This document shows, one piece after another, positions 31,610-39,773 of a DNA stretch of 51,686 bases. The translations under genes were made by a program, and so were the position numbers. A model generated the notes under the pieces. It was not told the origin of the DNA and did not search any database. It worked only from the letters and a program-made list of their open reading frames with translations. Source of the stretch: CAVSEK01 sp963726975 (GTDB lineage: Bacteria > Actinomycetota > Actinomycetes > Mycobacteriales > SCTD01); NCBI GenBank assembly GCA_963726975.1, contig CAVSEK010000011.1:1-51686 (forward strand), given 5' to 3'. Every line of letters begins with the position of its first letter. Position 1 is the stretch's first letter.

Positions 31610-32753
31610 CGTCGCGCAGGAGCTGCAGGACTGGATCGCGGCGGGCACCCGCTTCGGGCTCGCGACGGTCGTCGGGGTGAGCGGCAGCTCGCCGCGTCCC
31701 CCCGGGGCCGCGATGGCGGTCGACGTCGCCGGGGAGGCGGTCGGCAGCGTCAGCGGCGGCTGCGTCGAGGGCGCGCTCTACGAGCTCGCCGGCCAGGTGC
31801 TCGCGGACGGCGCCGCGGTCGTGGAGACGTACGGCATCAGCGACGAGACGGCCTTCTCCGTCGGGCTCACCTGCGGCGGTGTGCTCGACGTGCTCGTGCA
31901 GCCGGTCGGCGACGCGGAGCGCGCGGTGCTGCGCGGTGTCCTCGACCGCCTCCAGTCCGACGAGCCGGTGGCGCTCGCCACCGTCGTCGGCGGCCCGGCG
32001 CCGCTGGGCGCCCTGCTGGCGGTGACACCGGACGGCTCTGCCGGCACGCTCGGCACCGAGGGCCTCGACGCCGCGGTCGTCGACGACGCCCGCGGCATGC
32101 TCGCCCAGGGGGCGACGGGCACCCGGCACTACGGCGCGCGCGGCCAGCGCCGGGTCGACGAGGTCGCGGTCTTCGTGCAGGCCTTCACCCCGCCGCCGCG
32201 CATGCTCGTCTTCGGCGCCACGGACTTCGCCGGAGCGGTCGCCCGCGCCGGGGTCTTCCTCGGCTACCGCGTCACGGTCTGCGACGCGCGCCCCGTCTTC
32301 GCCACCGCGCGGCGCTTCCCCGACGCGCACGAGGTCGTGTGCCGCTGGCCGCACCAGTACCTCGCCGACGAGCTGGCGGCCGGGCGGGTGGACGAGCGCA
32401 CCGCGCTGTGCGTGCTCACCCACGACCCGAAGTTCGACGTCCCCCTGCTGGAGGTCGCGCTGCGCTCGCCGGCGGGCTACGTCGGGGCCATGGGCAGCCG
32501 CCGCACCCACGACGACCGGCACGCCAAGCTGCGGGAGGCGGGGGTCGACGAGGCCGGGCTGGCCCGGCTGCACTCGCCGATCGGTCTCGATCTCGGGGCC
32601 CGCACCCCCGAGGAGACGGCGGTGTCGATCGCCGCCGAGATCGTGCGCGACCGCTGGGGCGGCAGCGGCCGGCCGCTGGGCGAGACCGCGGGCGACATCC
32701 ACCACGGGCCTGGCCACGACGGGGCGCGCGGCCGCACGGCGGTCCGCGCGTGA
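31602..32753 (+). CDS. XdhC/CoxF-family cofactor-insertion protein
   Basis: 383 residues. The N-terminal XdhC domain has FGLATVVGVSGSSPRPPGAA and VGSVSGGCVEGALYE, including the conserved Gly-Gly-Cys. The C-terminal Rossmann domain has LVFGATDFAGAVARAGVFLG, VTCDARP-like VTVCDARPVFATARRF, and GYVGAMGSRRTHDDR. XdhC proteins bind molybdenum cofactor, protect it during sulfuration and hand it to the hydroxylase. The position directly after the ATPase/VWA pair supports a role in maturing the same enzyme. Confidence 0.92.
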   Translation: MRDVAQELQDWIAAGTRFGLATVVGVSGSSPRPPGAAMAVDVAGEAVGSVSGGCVEGALYELAGQVLADGAAVVETYGISDETAFSVGLTCGGVLDVLVQPVGDAERAVLRGVLDRLQSDEPVALATVVGGPAPLGALLAVTPDGSAGTLGTEGLDAAVVDDARGMLAQGATGTRHYGARGQRRVDEVAVFVQAFTPPPRMLVFGATDFAGAVARAGVFLGYRVTVCDARPVFATARRFPDAHEVVCRWPHQYLADELAAGRVDERTALCVLTHDPKFDVPLLEVALRSPAGYVGAMGSRRTHDDRHAKLREAGVDEAGLARLHSPIGLDLGARTPEETAVSIAAEIVRDRWGGSGRPLGETAGDIHHGPGHDGARGRTAVRA

Positions 32754-33373
32754 GCGGCCCGCCGGTGGCCGGTCTGCTGCTCGCCGCGGGGTCCGGTTCC
32801 CGCTACGGCATGCCCAAGGCCCTCGTCGAGCTCGACGGCGAGCTGCTCGTGACGCGGGCGGCCCGGCTGCTGCGCGACGGCGGGTGCGCGCCCGTCGTGC
32901 TCGTCGTGGGCGCCCAGGCGGACCGCGTGCGGGAGGCCGCCGGCCTGCCCGACGTCGTCGTCGCCGACGGCTGGCAGGAGGGCATGGGCGCCTCGCTGCG
33001 CGCGGGGCTCGCGGCGCTGGCCGACCTGGACGCCCGCGCCTGCGTCGTCGCGCTCGTGGACCAGCCGCGGGTCGGCGCGGCCGCCGTGCAGCGCCTCGTC
33101 GCCGCGTGGCGGGCGGGCGCCGAGGCGGCGGTCGCGACGTACGACGGGCGTCCCCGCAACCCGGTGCTGCTGGACCGGGCCGTCTGGGACGAGGTGTCCC
33201 GTGCGGCCGTCGGCGACGCCGGAGCCCGCGCCTTCCTGCGGGCCCACCCGGAGCGCGTGACGCCGGTGCCGTGCGACGACACCGGCTCGGCCGTCGACGT
33301 CGACACCCCCGACGACCTGCGCGCCCTGCAGGAGCCCGACCCCGAGCCCCACCCGAGGAGAGTGCCCGCATGA
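32750..33373 (+). CDS. MobA/MocA-like nucleotidyltransferase
   Basis: 207 residues from a GTG overlapping the XdhC-like stop. The NTP-transferase signature is GLLLAAGSGSRYGMPKALVE, followed by VVLVVGAQADRVREAAGLP, DGWQEGMGASLRAGLAAL and ALVDQPRVGAAAVQRLV. Length and motifs fit MocA (CTP:molybdopterin cytidylyltransferase), which makes the MCD form of the cofactor used by this hydroxylase family. The GSGSRYGMPK loop fits a nucleotide-binding role; exact base specificity is inferred from context. Confidence 0.88.
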   Translation: MSGPPVAGLLLAAGSGSRYGMPKALVELDGELLVTRAARLLRDGGCAPVVLVVGAQADRVREAAGLPDVVVADGWQEGMGASLRAGLAALADLDARACVVALVDQPRVGAAAVQRLVAAWRAGAEAAVATYDGRPRNPVLLDRAVWDEVSRAAVGDAGARAFLRAHPERVTPVPCDDTGSAVDVDTPDDLRALQEPDPEPHPRRVPA

Positions 33374-34161
33374 AGCTCGAGAACCGCTTCACCGTCCCCG
33401 TCGCCCGCGAGGAGGCGTGGAAGGTGCTGCTCGACGTGGAGCGGATCGCGCCGTGCATGCCGGGCGCGAAGCTGCTCAGCCGCGACGGCGACAGCTTCAC
33501 CGGGCAGGTCAAGGTCAAGCTCGGGCCGATCAACCTCACCTACGGCGGGCAGGCGCAGTTCGTCGACCTCGACGAGGCCGGCGGCGTCGCGGTCATCGAG
33601 GCCAGCGGCAAGGAGACCCGCGGCACCGGGACGGCCAAGGCGACCATCACCTGCCGGCTCGTCGACCGGGGCGCCAGCACGGACATCGAGGTCGACACCG
33701 ACCTGGCCATCACCGGCAAGCCGGCGCAGTTCGGTCGTGGGGTGCTCGCCGACGTGAGCGCCAAGCTCGTCGACCAGTTCGCCGCGTGCCTGTCCGACGA
33801 GATCCAGCAGGGGACGCCGGAGCCGGCCGCGGGATCGACCCCGGCGCCGACCCCGGCGCCCGCGGGCCCGTCCGCGCAGGAGGGCGGCGGGTCGGCGGCC
33901 GAGCGCACCGGGCCGCCGCCGACGAGCGGCATCGACCTGGCGATCGCCGGGGCAGGGGCAGGGGCAGGGGCAGGGGCAGGGGCAGGGGCCGGTCCGCAGC
34001 CGCCGCGCAGCGGTGCCGGCGCAGCGCCCCGCTCACCGCGCCCGCAGGCCGAGGCGATCGACCTGCTGGACACCGCGGGTCTGCCGGTGGCCAAGCGGCT
34101 CGTCCCGGTGCTCGCCGGCCTGGCCGTGCTGGCGCTGCTCGTGCGGGCACTGCGGCGCTGA
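33370..34161 (+). CDS. CoxG-like SRPBCC protein with C-terminal membrane anchor
   Basis: 263 residues. Residues 1-145 are the CoxG domain: FTVPVAREEAWKVLLDVERI, APCMPGAKLL, GQVKVKLGPINLTYGG and GRGVLADVSAKLVDQFAACL. A Pro/Gly/Ala linker follows, containing an Ala-Gly repeat, and then a short C-terminal helix (LVPVLAGLAVLALLVRALRR) that should anchor the protein in the membrane. CoxG is known to recruit CO dehydrogenase to the membrane and link it to quinone. ATG overlaps the preceding stop (ATGA). Last gene of the operon. Confidence 0.9.
   Translation: MKLENRFTVPVAREEAWKVLLDVERIAPCMPGAKLLSRDGDSFTGQVKVKLGPINLTYGGQAQFVDLDEAGGVAVIEASGKETRGTGTAKATITCRLVDRGASTDIEVDTDLAITGKPAQFGRGVLADVSAKLVDQFAACLSDEIQQGTPEPAAGSTPAPTPAPAGPSAQEGGGSAAERTGPPPTSGIDLAIAGAGAGAGAGAGAGAGPQPPRSGAGAAPRSPRPQAEAIDLLDTAGLPVAKRLVPVLAGLAVLALLVRALRR
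33949..33990. repeat. GGGGCA hexamer repeat in the CoxG-like linker
   Basis: Six perfect GGGGCA units (33949-33984) and one GGGGCC encode an uninterrupted Ala-Gly stretch. Changes in copy number keep the reading frame and alter only linker length. Confidence 0.95.
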
Positions 34162-34222
34162 GGTGAGCGGCGCCGCTCCCGGGCCGGCGGTGGACGCCGC
34201 CACCGGGGGTAGGCCCTGCGAC

Positions 34223-35434
34223 ATGACGCCCGCCCCGACCGTCCCGCCCCTGCCTGAGCGGCCGGGCGCACCGACCGGCGTCCCCCCGGGCCTGCGGGCC
34301 GCCTCCGACTGGACGTGGCGGCTGCTCGTCGTCGCGCTGGGCCTCGTCGCGCTCGGGCGGCTGCTGCTGGAGTTCAGCGAGATCCTCATCGCCGTCGCGG
34401 TCGCGCTGCTGCTCACGGCGCTGCTGCGGCCGCTCGTCGACCGGCTGGCCCGCCGCCTGCCCTCGGCCCTGGCCGCGCTGCTCGGTGTGCTCGGCCTGCT
34501 GCTCGTCGTGGGGGCGCTGTTCGCGCTGGTCGGGCAGCAGGCGGTCAGCGGCTTCGGCGACCTGCGCGACCAGGCCGCCGCCGGGGCGCAGGACCTGCAG
34601 CGCCGGCTGGCGGGCGCGCCTCTCCACCTGTCCACGACCGCGCTGCAGGACTACGTGGTCCAGGTCGAGGACGCGGCCCGCTCGCACCGCTCGACGCTGC
34701 TCGCCGGCGCGCTGGGGGCGGCGTCGACGGCGACCCGGCTGCTCGAGGGGCTGTTCCTGGCGCTGTTCACGACCTTCTTCCTGCTGTCGTCGGGCCCGCG
34801 GATCTGGGCCTGGCTGCTGCGGATGCTGCCCAGCGGCGCGCAGGGCCCGGTCGACCAGGCCGGCCGGTCCGGCTGGGTGACGCTGCTGCACTACGTGCGC
34901 GCGACCCTCATCGTCGCCGTCGTCGACGGGCTGGGCGTCGGGATCGGCGCGGCGCTGCTCGGCGTGCCGCTGGCGCTCCCGCTCGGCGTGCTGGTGCTGC
35001 TCGGCGCCTTCGTGCCGGTCGTCGGCGCCCTGGTGACGGGCGTCGTGGCCGTGCTCGTCGCCCTCGTCGCGCAGGGCCCGTTCGTGGCGCTCGCGATGCT
35101 CGGCGTGGTCGTGCTCGTCAACCAGGTCGAGGCGCACGGCCTGCAGCCGTTCCTGCTCGGCAAGGCCGTCGAGGTGCACCCGCTGGCCGTCATCCTGGCC
35201 ATCGCCGCCGGGGCCGGGCTCGCCGGCATCACCGGAGCGCTCTTCGCGGTGCCGCTCGCCGCCGTCGGCAACACGGTCATCACCTCGCTGGCCCGCCGCG
35301 ACGAGCCGGGCCGCGACCCGGGGGAGCGCCTCAGCGACGAGGACGCGCCGCTGTCGCCCGACCTGCCGCCCGAGACCGACCCGCAGGACGGCTCCGGCGA
35401 CGCTCCGGCGGTGGACGCGGCAGGTGCGCGGTGA
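34223..35434 (+). CDS. AI-2E family transporter-like membrane protein (second copy)
   Basis: 403 residues from the ATG at 34223; a GTG at 34163 would add 20 residues. Hydrophobic helices include WRLLVVALGLVALGRLLLEF, ILIAVAVALLLTALLRPLV, ALLGVLGLLLVVGALFALVG, FLALFTTFFLLSSGPRIWAW, LLGAFVPVVGALVTGVVAVL and LAVILAIAAGAGLAGITGAL, with the family's VNQVEAHGLQPFLLGKAVEV loop. The acidic C-terminal tail (SDEDAPLSPDLPPETD) is cytoplasmic. It starts 61 bases after the CoxG-like gene and overlaps the next gene by four bases. Substrate unknown. Confidence 0.88.
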   Translation: MTPAPTVPPLPERPGAPTGVPPGLRAASDWTWRLLVVALGLVALGRLLLEFSEILIAVAVALLLTALLRPLVDRLARRLPSALAALLGVLGLLLVVGALFALVGQQAVSGFGDLRDQAAAGAQDLQRRLAGAPLHLSTTALQDYVVQVEDAARSHRSTLLAGALGAASTATRLLEGLFLALFTTFFLLSSGPRIWAWLLRMLPSGAQGPVDQAGRSGWVTLLHYVRATLIVAVVDGLGVGIGAALLGVPLALPLGVLVLLGAFVPVVGALVTGVVAVLVALVAQGPFVALAMLGVVVLVNQVEAHGLQPFLLGKAVEVHPLAVILAIAAGAGLAGITGALFAVPLAAVGNTVITSLARRDEPGRDPGERLSDEDAPLSPDLPPETDPQDGSGDAPAVDAAGAR

Positions 35435-36414
35435 CCGCGTCGACGGTGCGCACCGCGCTGCCGCAGGCGCGCGGTCCGCTGTCCGCCGCGCTGCTCGTGG
35501 CGCTCACCCGCGACGAGCCCCTGCCCGCCGCTGTCGGCGCGCCCGACCCGTACGGCGACGACCTGCAGCTCGCGCTCTTCCTCGCCTACGCCCTGCACTA
35601 CCGCGGGCTGCCGGGCGTCGACCCCGAGCGCGAGTGGGACCCGGAGGTGCTGCGCTTCCGTCGCGAGCTCGAGCGGCCGTTCCTCGCCGCGCTGCGCGCC
35701 GACGTGCCGCCCGGCGACGACGTCGACGCGGTCCTCGCCCCGCTGCTGCTCGAGCCGACGAGCGGCTGCGGCCCGTCGTGGCACCTGTCGGGCGAGGGCA
35801 CCCGCGAGCAGCTGCGGGAGTACGTCGCGCACCGGTCGGTCTACCACCTCATGGAGGCGGACCCGCAGTCGTTCGTCGTGCCGCGGCTCGAGGGCCAGGC
35901 CAAGGCGTCGTACGTCTCGGTGCAGCACGACGAGTACGGCGCCGGGCGCGGCGAGCGGATGCACGCGCAGCTGTTCGCCGAGACGATGCGCGAGCTCGAC
36001 CTCGAGCCGGTGCACGGGGCGTACGTCGACGCGGCACCCGCGGTCACGCTCGCCCCGGTCAACCTCATGTCGCTCGGCGCGCTGCACCGGTCGCTGCGCG
36101 GGGTCGCGGTCGGGCAGTTCGCGATGATCGAGGTGACCAGCAGCCCGGGCTCGCGCCGGCTGTCGCAGGCGTTCGCGCGGCTGTCGGGCGGCAGCGCGGG
36201 CCAGCGCTTCTACGACGAGCACGTCGAGGCGGACGCCGTGCACGAGCAGGTGCTGCGGCGCGGGCTGCTCGGCGACCTCCTGGCCCGCGAGCCGGGACTG
36301 GCCGGCGACGTGGTGCTGGGCATCGGGGCGGGTCTGCTGCTCGAGGAGCGCTTCGGCGAGCACCTGCTCACCGCCTGGCAGGCCGGGCGCAGCTCGCTGC
36401 GCGCGCCCGTCTAG
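35431..36414 (+). CDS. Iron-containing redox enzyme, haem-oxygenase-like fold
   Basis: 327 residues from a GTG coupled to the transporter stop. The helical haem-oxygenase-like (HDO) fold is shown by REYVAHRSVYHLMEADPQSF, QHDEYGAGRGERMHAQLFAE and EHVEADAVHEQVLRRGLLGD, whose Glu and His residues would bind a diiron centre. The N-terminal third (LSAALLVALTRDEPLPAAVG) is typical of the actinobacterial family annotated only as 'iron-containing redox enzyme'. Its stop codon overlaps that of the convergent CDGSH gene. Related HDO enzymes oxidise small molecules using oxygen; the substrate here is unknown. Confidence 0.8.
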   Translation: MTASTVRTALPQARGPLSAALLVALTRDEPLPAAVGAPDPYGDDLQLALFLAYALHYRGLPGVDPEREWDPEVLRFRRELERPFLAALRADVPPGDDVDAVLAPLLLEPTSGCGPSWHLSGEGTREQLREYVAHRSVYHLMEADPQSFVVPRLEGQAKASYVSVQHDEYGAGRGERMHAQLFAETMRELDLEPVHGAYVDAAPAVTLAPVNLMSLGALHRSLRGVAVGQFAMIEVTSSPGSRRLSQAFARLSGGSAGQRFYDEHVEADAVHEQVLRRGLLGDLLAREPGLAGDVVLGIGAGLLLEERFGEHLLTAWQAGRSSLRAPV

Positions 36415-36602
36415 TCCTCGCGGACCCGCGCCCGGTGGCTGGTGTCGCAGAACGGCTGCCGGCGCGAGCGGCGGCAGGTGCACAGCGCGACCACGGGGCG
36501 GTCGCACCGCACGAGGCTGCCGTCGGGCATCTCCACCTCGACCGGGCCCTCGACGAGCAGCGGGCCGCCCGGCACCGGCGTCACCCGCCGGACGTCGCTC
36601 AC
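36411..36602 (-). CDS. CDGSH-type iron-sulfur protein
   Basis: 63 residues from a GTG. The single motif CTCRRSRRQPFCDTSH gives the three-Cys-one-His ligand set (Cys41, Cys43, Cys52, His56) of a redox-active [2Fe-2S] cluster, with Thr for Gly in CDGSH as often in bacteria. The GTG overlaps the stop of the Nudix gene. Its last bases overlap the 3' end of the iron redox enzyme on the other strand, and it could be an electron donor or acceptor for it (inference from adjacency). Confidence 0.9.
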   Translation of the reverse strand: MSDVRRVTPVPGGPLLVEGPVEVEMPDGSLVRCDRPVVALCTCRRSRRQPFCDTSHRARVRED

Positions 36603-37084
36603 GCCAGCCTCGCCGCGGCGTCGCGGGTGCTGTCGAAGGCCAGCTCCGGCAGGTCGTCGAGCGCGAAGAAGCCGGCGTCCAGCGCGTCGTCGGCGGCCGC
36701 GAGCTCGCCGCCCACGAGCGCGGCCTCGAAGGCCAGGAAGAACGACGCGCCCCCGCCGCCCGGGTAGACGTCGACGACCGCGCCGCAGCGCACCGTCAGC
36801 CCGGTCTCCTCCAGCACCTCGCGGGCAGCCGCCTCGCGCGGGTCCTCCCCGGCGTCGACGTAGCCGGCGGGCAGCGCCCACAGCCCCTTGCCCGGCGGCA
36901 CGCCGCGGCGCACGAGCAGCAGCCGGCCGTCCGGGTCGCGCACGAGCGCGCCGACGCCGACCTTGGGGTCGAGGTGGTGCGGCCGACCGCAGGCGGTGCA
37001 GCGGGCCAGCGGCCGGTCGCCGCCGGTCACGGCCATCGCGCTCCCGCAGGCCAGGCAGTAGGAGACGTCCTCGGGGCGCAGCAC
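36599..37084 (-). CDS. Nudix hydrolase with N-terminal zinc ribbon
   Basis: 161 residues. A zinc ribbon (Cys10, Cys13, Cys29, Cys32) precedes the Nudix box GYVDAGEDPREAAAREVLEE (74-93) followed by TGL, with all catalytic residues. The arrangement matches NADH pyrophosphatase-like and ADP-ribose-type Nudix enzymes, which split nucleoside diphosphate derivatives; the exact substrate cannot be told. The GTG start is six bases after a TAGCGT box. Co-translated with the CDGSH gene. Confidence 0.9.
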   Translation of the reverse strand: MLRPEDVSYCLACGSAMAVTGGDRPLARCTACGRPHHLDPKVGVGALVRDPDGRLLLVRRGVPPGKGLWALPAGYVDAGEDPREAAAREVLEETGLTVRCGAVVDVYPGGGGASFFLAFEAALVGGELAAADDALDAGFFALDDLPELAFDSTRDAAARLA

Positions 37085-37090
37085 CCGACC

Positions 37091-37096
37091 ACGCTA
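37091..37096 (-). promoter_or_regulatory. -10 box for a leaderless Nudix-CDGSH transcript
   Basis: TAGCGT on the minus strand, six bases before the GTG at 37084, with no ribosome binding site between. Confidence 0.5.
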
Positions 37097-37157
37097 CGTC
37101 CGGGCGGTCGACGTGGCCCGGGGAAGCGGACGGCCCGCTCTGGGGTTGGATGACGAC

Positions 37158-38084
37158 ATGCGGATGAGGCCTACGGACATCAACATCGCCGGTGCAGTCG
37201 ACCTGTCGGCGCTGCGCGCCCCCGCGGCCCCGGCGGGTTCCGGCCCGGCCCCGCAGGGCGCGGCGTCCACGGGTGCGCACGTCATCGACGTCACCGAGGC
37301 GACCTTCGAGGAGCAGGTGCTCCGGCGCTCGATGCAGGTGCCCGTGCTCATCGACTTCTGGGCCGACTGGTGCGGCCCCTGCAAGCAGCTGTCGCCGGTG
37401 CTCGAGCGCCTGGCCGAGGCCGACGGCGGCGCCTGGGTGCTTGCCAAGGTCGACGTCGACGCCAACCAGGGCATCGCCGGACAGCTGCAGATCCAGAGCA
37501 TCCCCACCGTGCTGCTGGCCCTCGGGGGCCGGCTCGTGCAGGGCTTCACCGGCGCGCTGCCCGAGCGCGACGTGCGCGCGTTCCTCGACCAGGTGCTGGC
37601 CGCCGCGAAGCAGGCCGGCCTGCCCGGGCCGGGTGGCGCGGCCCCCGAGGACGAGGACGAGGGCCCGGCGCCCGAGCCCGAGGTGCTGGAGGCCGAGGCG
37701 GCGCTCGAGCGGGGCGACTGGGACGGCGCGGTCGAGGCCTACGACCGGCTGCTCGCCCGCGACCCGCGCAACGAGTTCGCCCAGGCCGGCCGGGCGTCGG
37801 TCGCGCTGTTCCGCCGCACCGACGGCGTCGACCCCGAGCCGGTGCTGCGCCGCGCCGCCGAGGCGCCGGACGACGTGGCCGCGCAGTGCGCCGCCGCCGA
37901 CCTCGAGGTGCTCGCCGACCGCGTCGACGAGGCGGTCGCCCGGCTCGTGGGCGTCGTGCGCCGCACCTCCGGCGACGAGCGGCTGGCCGCCCGCGACCGG
38001 CTCGTCGAGCTGTTCGCCGTGCTCGACCCGGCCGACCCTCGCGTCGTCGCCGGGCGCCGGGCGCTCGCGAACGCCCTGTTCTGA
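37158..38084 (+). CDS. Thioredoxin-domain protein with TPR-like C-terminus (YbbN/CnoX-like)
   Basis: 308 residues. A short N-terminal tail (MRMRPTDINIAGAVDLSALR) and Ala/Pro linker lead to a thioredoxin domain with LIDFWADWCGPCKQ (redox Cys72 and Cys75) and IPTVLLALGG with the cis-Pro. The C-terminal part has TPR-like helices: LEAEAALERGDWDGAVEAYD, RNEFAQAGRASVALF and FAVLDPADPRVVAGRRALAN. YbbN/CnoX proteins act as chaperones that shield clients and form mixed disulfides. Convergent with the AurF-like gene, one base apart. Confidence 0.9.
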   Translation: MRMRPTDINIAGAVDLSALRAPAAPAGSGPAPQGAASTGAHVIDVTEATFEEQVLRRSMQVPVLIDFWADWCGPCKQLSPVLERLAEADGGAWVLAKVDVDANQGIAGQLQIQSIPTVLLALGGRLVQGFTGALPERDVRAFLDQVLAAAKQAGLPGPGGAAPEDEDEGPAPEPEVLEAEAALERGDWDGAVEAYDRLLARDPRNEFAQAGRASVALFRRTDGVDPEPVLRRAAEAPDDVAAQCAAADLEVLADRVDEAVARLVGVVRRTSGDERLAARDRLVELFAVLDPADPRVVAGRRALANALF

Positions 38085-38085
38085 G

Positions 38086-38991
38086 TCAGGCGACCAGCCC
38101 GGCGGCGCGCCACACGACGGTGGTCGGGCCGCCGATCATGCCGGTGTCGCGCAGGAACCCGGTGACCCGCTCCGCGCTCCAGAGCCGGCTCTCCTGGCGC
38201 ACCGGGTTGGCGCGCGCCTCGCGCACCGCCCGGCGCGGGTCGAGGCCGACCGCGGCGTAGACCGTCGGGTCGACCATGGCCTCCACGACCGCCCAGGACG
38301 TCAGCGCGGTGATCAGCCGGTGCCGCTCGAGCGCCGCCCGGCCCAGGCGCGGCGCCTTGCGCAGCACGGCCTCCCGCGCGTACGAGACGTGGCGCGCCTC
38401 CTCCGTCACGTGCACCCGCGCGACCTGGCGAGCCAGCGGCAGCAGGCCGTCGTCGCCGAGCATCTCGCGCTGCTGGCGGTCCAGCGTCTCCTCGGCGACG
38501 AGCACGCTGGCGTACATCGAGGCGCCACCGGCGAAGCTGCGGAAGAGCCGGCCGAGCTCGTGCAGCGCCCGGGGCGGGCCGTACGCCGTGCCGGGGGCGA
38601 GCAGGGCCGCTGCCCGGGCGAACATCACCGAGTGCCGGGTCTCGTCGCCGACCTCGGTGAGCGCGTACTGCGCGTGCCGACTGCCGGGGTCGTCGTCGTA
38701 GACGTGCCGCAGCAGCGCCTGCATGAGCAGCACCTCGAACCACAGGCCGACCCGCGCGACGCTGGCGAACTCGTGCCAGGACAGCTGCACCCGCTGCTGC
38801 TCGGTCAGCTGCTCCCACAGGGGCGTGCCGTAGAGCGAGACGCGGTGCAGCGGCACCGCGGGCAGCGCCGGGTCCAGGGGGGTGTCCCAGTCGACCTCGA
38901 CGGTGGGGTCGCAGGAGTGCCGGGCCGAGCCGGCGAGCAGGCGGGCGGCGACCGTCTCGCGGTCGAGCGGGCGGCGGGCGGCAACGGTCAC
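38086..38991 (-). CDS. AurF-like diiron oxygenase
   Basis: 301 residues from the GTG at 38991, which has GGAGG five bases upstream. Diiron ligands are seen in QLSWHEFASVARVGLWFEVL, TEVGDETRHSVMFARA (ExxxxxxH) and HVTEEARHVSYAREAVL (ExxxH). AurF-family enzymes oxidise amines such as p-aminobenzoate using a diiron-peroxo species; the substrate here is not predictable. A divergent TetR gene and a palindromic operator overlapping the promoter indicate inducible expression, typical of detoxification or catabolic enzymes. Confidence 0.87.
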   Translation of the reverse strand: MTVAARRPLDRETVAARLLAGSARHSCDPTVEVDWDTPLDPALPAVPLHRVSLYGTPLWEQLTEQQRVQLSWHEFASVARVGLWFEVLLMQALLRHVYDDDPGSRHAQYALTEVGDETRHSVMFARAAALLAPGTAYGPPRALHELGRLFRSFAGGASMYASVLVAEETLDRQQREMLGDDGLLPLARQVARVHVTEEARHVSYAREAVLRKAPRLGRAALERHRLITALTSWAVVEAMVDPTVYAAVGLDPRRAVREARANPVRQESRLWSAERVTGFLRDTGMIGGPTTVVWRAAGLVA

Positions 38992-39015
38992 GAGGACCTC
39001 CGGGGAGCGGCGCAA

Positions 39016-39042
39016 GTACCTGCGACGCACCGTAGCAGGTAC
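39016..39042. promoter_or_regulatory. Palindromic operator with embedded -10 box, AurF-like/TetR divergent region
   Basis: GTACCTGC (39016-39023) and GCAGGTAC (39035-39042) are perfect inverted repeats around 11 bases. On the minus strand the gap contains TACGGT preceded by TGC, an extended -10 box positioned to start the AurF-like mRNA about 30 bases before its GTG. A bound TetR dimer would block it directly. Confidence 0.75.
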
Positions 39043-39069
39043 ACGACGTCCGGGATACGGGCCGCTCCG

Positions 39070-39075
39070 TACAGT
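39070..39075 (+). promoter_or_regulatory. -10 box for a leaderless tetR transcript
   Basis: TACAGT ends six bases before the GTG at 39082. It lies 27 bases from the palindromic operator, close enough for autoregulation. Confidence 0.55.
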
Positions 39076-39081
39076 GGGCGC

Positions 39082-39723
39082 GTGACCGGCAGCCCGCGCC
39101 CCGACGGCCGGACCAGCCGCTGGGACGGGCACCGCGCGCAGCGCCGCACGGAGTTCGTCGAGGCCGCGATCGCCGTCATCGAGCGCGAGGGCCCGGGCGT
39201 CAGCGTCGACCGGATCACCGCGGAGCTCGGCGTGGGCCGGCAGGCGCTCTACCGCCAGTTCGCCGACCGGGCCGACCTCGACCGTGCCGTCGCCGACCGT
39301 GCCGCCGACCTGCTCGTCGAGGAGCTCGTCCCGCACCTGCGCGCCGGCGACGACCTGGACGCGCTCATCGCCGACGCGCTGGGCGCCTACCTGGACCACG
39401 TCCAGGCGCGGCTGCACCTCTACCGCTTCGTGCGCGCCGTCGACTCGGGCACCGTGAACCGCGTCAAGGACACCGTCGGCGCACGCGTCGCCGCGCTCGC
39501 CCGGGACCTGCTGGTCGCGAGCGGACGGGCGGGCGAGCAGGAGGCGGCGACCCTGGCCACCGGCGTCATCGGCCTGGCCGACGCGGTCATCGGCCGGTGG
39601 CTCGACGAGCCCGGCGACGTGCCGCGAGGGGAGCTGGTGCGGCGGCTCGTGGCGATGGTGCGGGGTGCGGGGGAGGCGCTGCTGCAGCCCGAGGAGCGTG
39701 CCGCCGGGGTCGGGGGCGGGTAG
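39082..39723 (+). CDS. TetR-family transcriptional regulator
   Basis: 213 residues. The N-terminal helix-turn-helix is VSVDRITAELGVGRQALYRQ followed by FADRADLDRAV, preceded by RRTEFVEAAIAVIEREGPG. The C-terminal half is helical with YLDHVQARLHLYRFVRAVDS and LATGVIGLADAVIGRWLDE, a ligand-binding and dimer domain. It is divergent from the AurF-like oxygenase and the palindrome between them is its probable operator, making it a repressor relieved by a ligand, perhaps the oxygenase substrate. GTG start; probable leaderless mRNA. Confidence 0.92.
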   Translation: MTGSPRPDGRTSRWDGHRAQRRTEFVEAAIAVIEREGPGVSVDRITAELGVGRQALYRQFADRADLDRAVADRAADLLVEELVPHLRAGDDLDALIADALGAYLDHVQARLHLYRFVRAVDSGTVNRVKDTVGARVAALARDLLVASGRAGEQEAATLATGVIGLADAVIGRWLDEPGDVPRGELVRRLVAMVRGAGEALLQPEERAAGVGGG

Positions 39724-39773
39724 CCGCGACCCGCGTCGCCGCGCGCGACGGCGACCAGGAGCCTTCATCGCGG

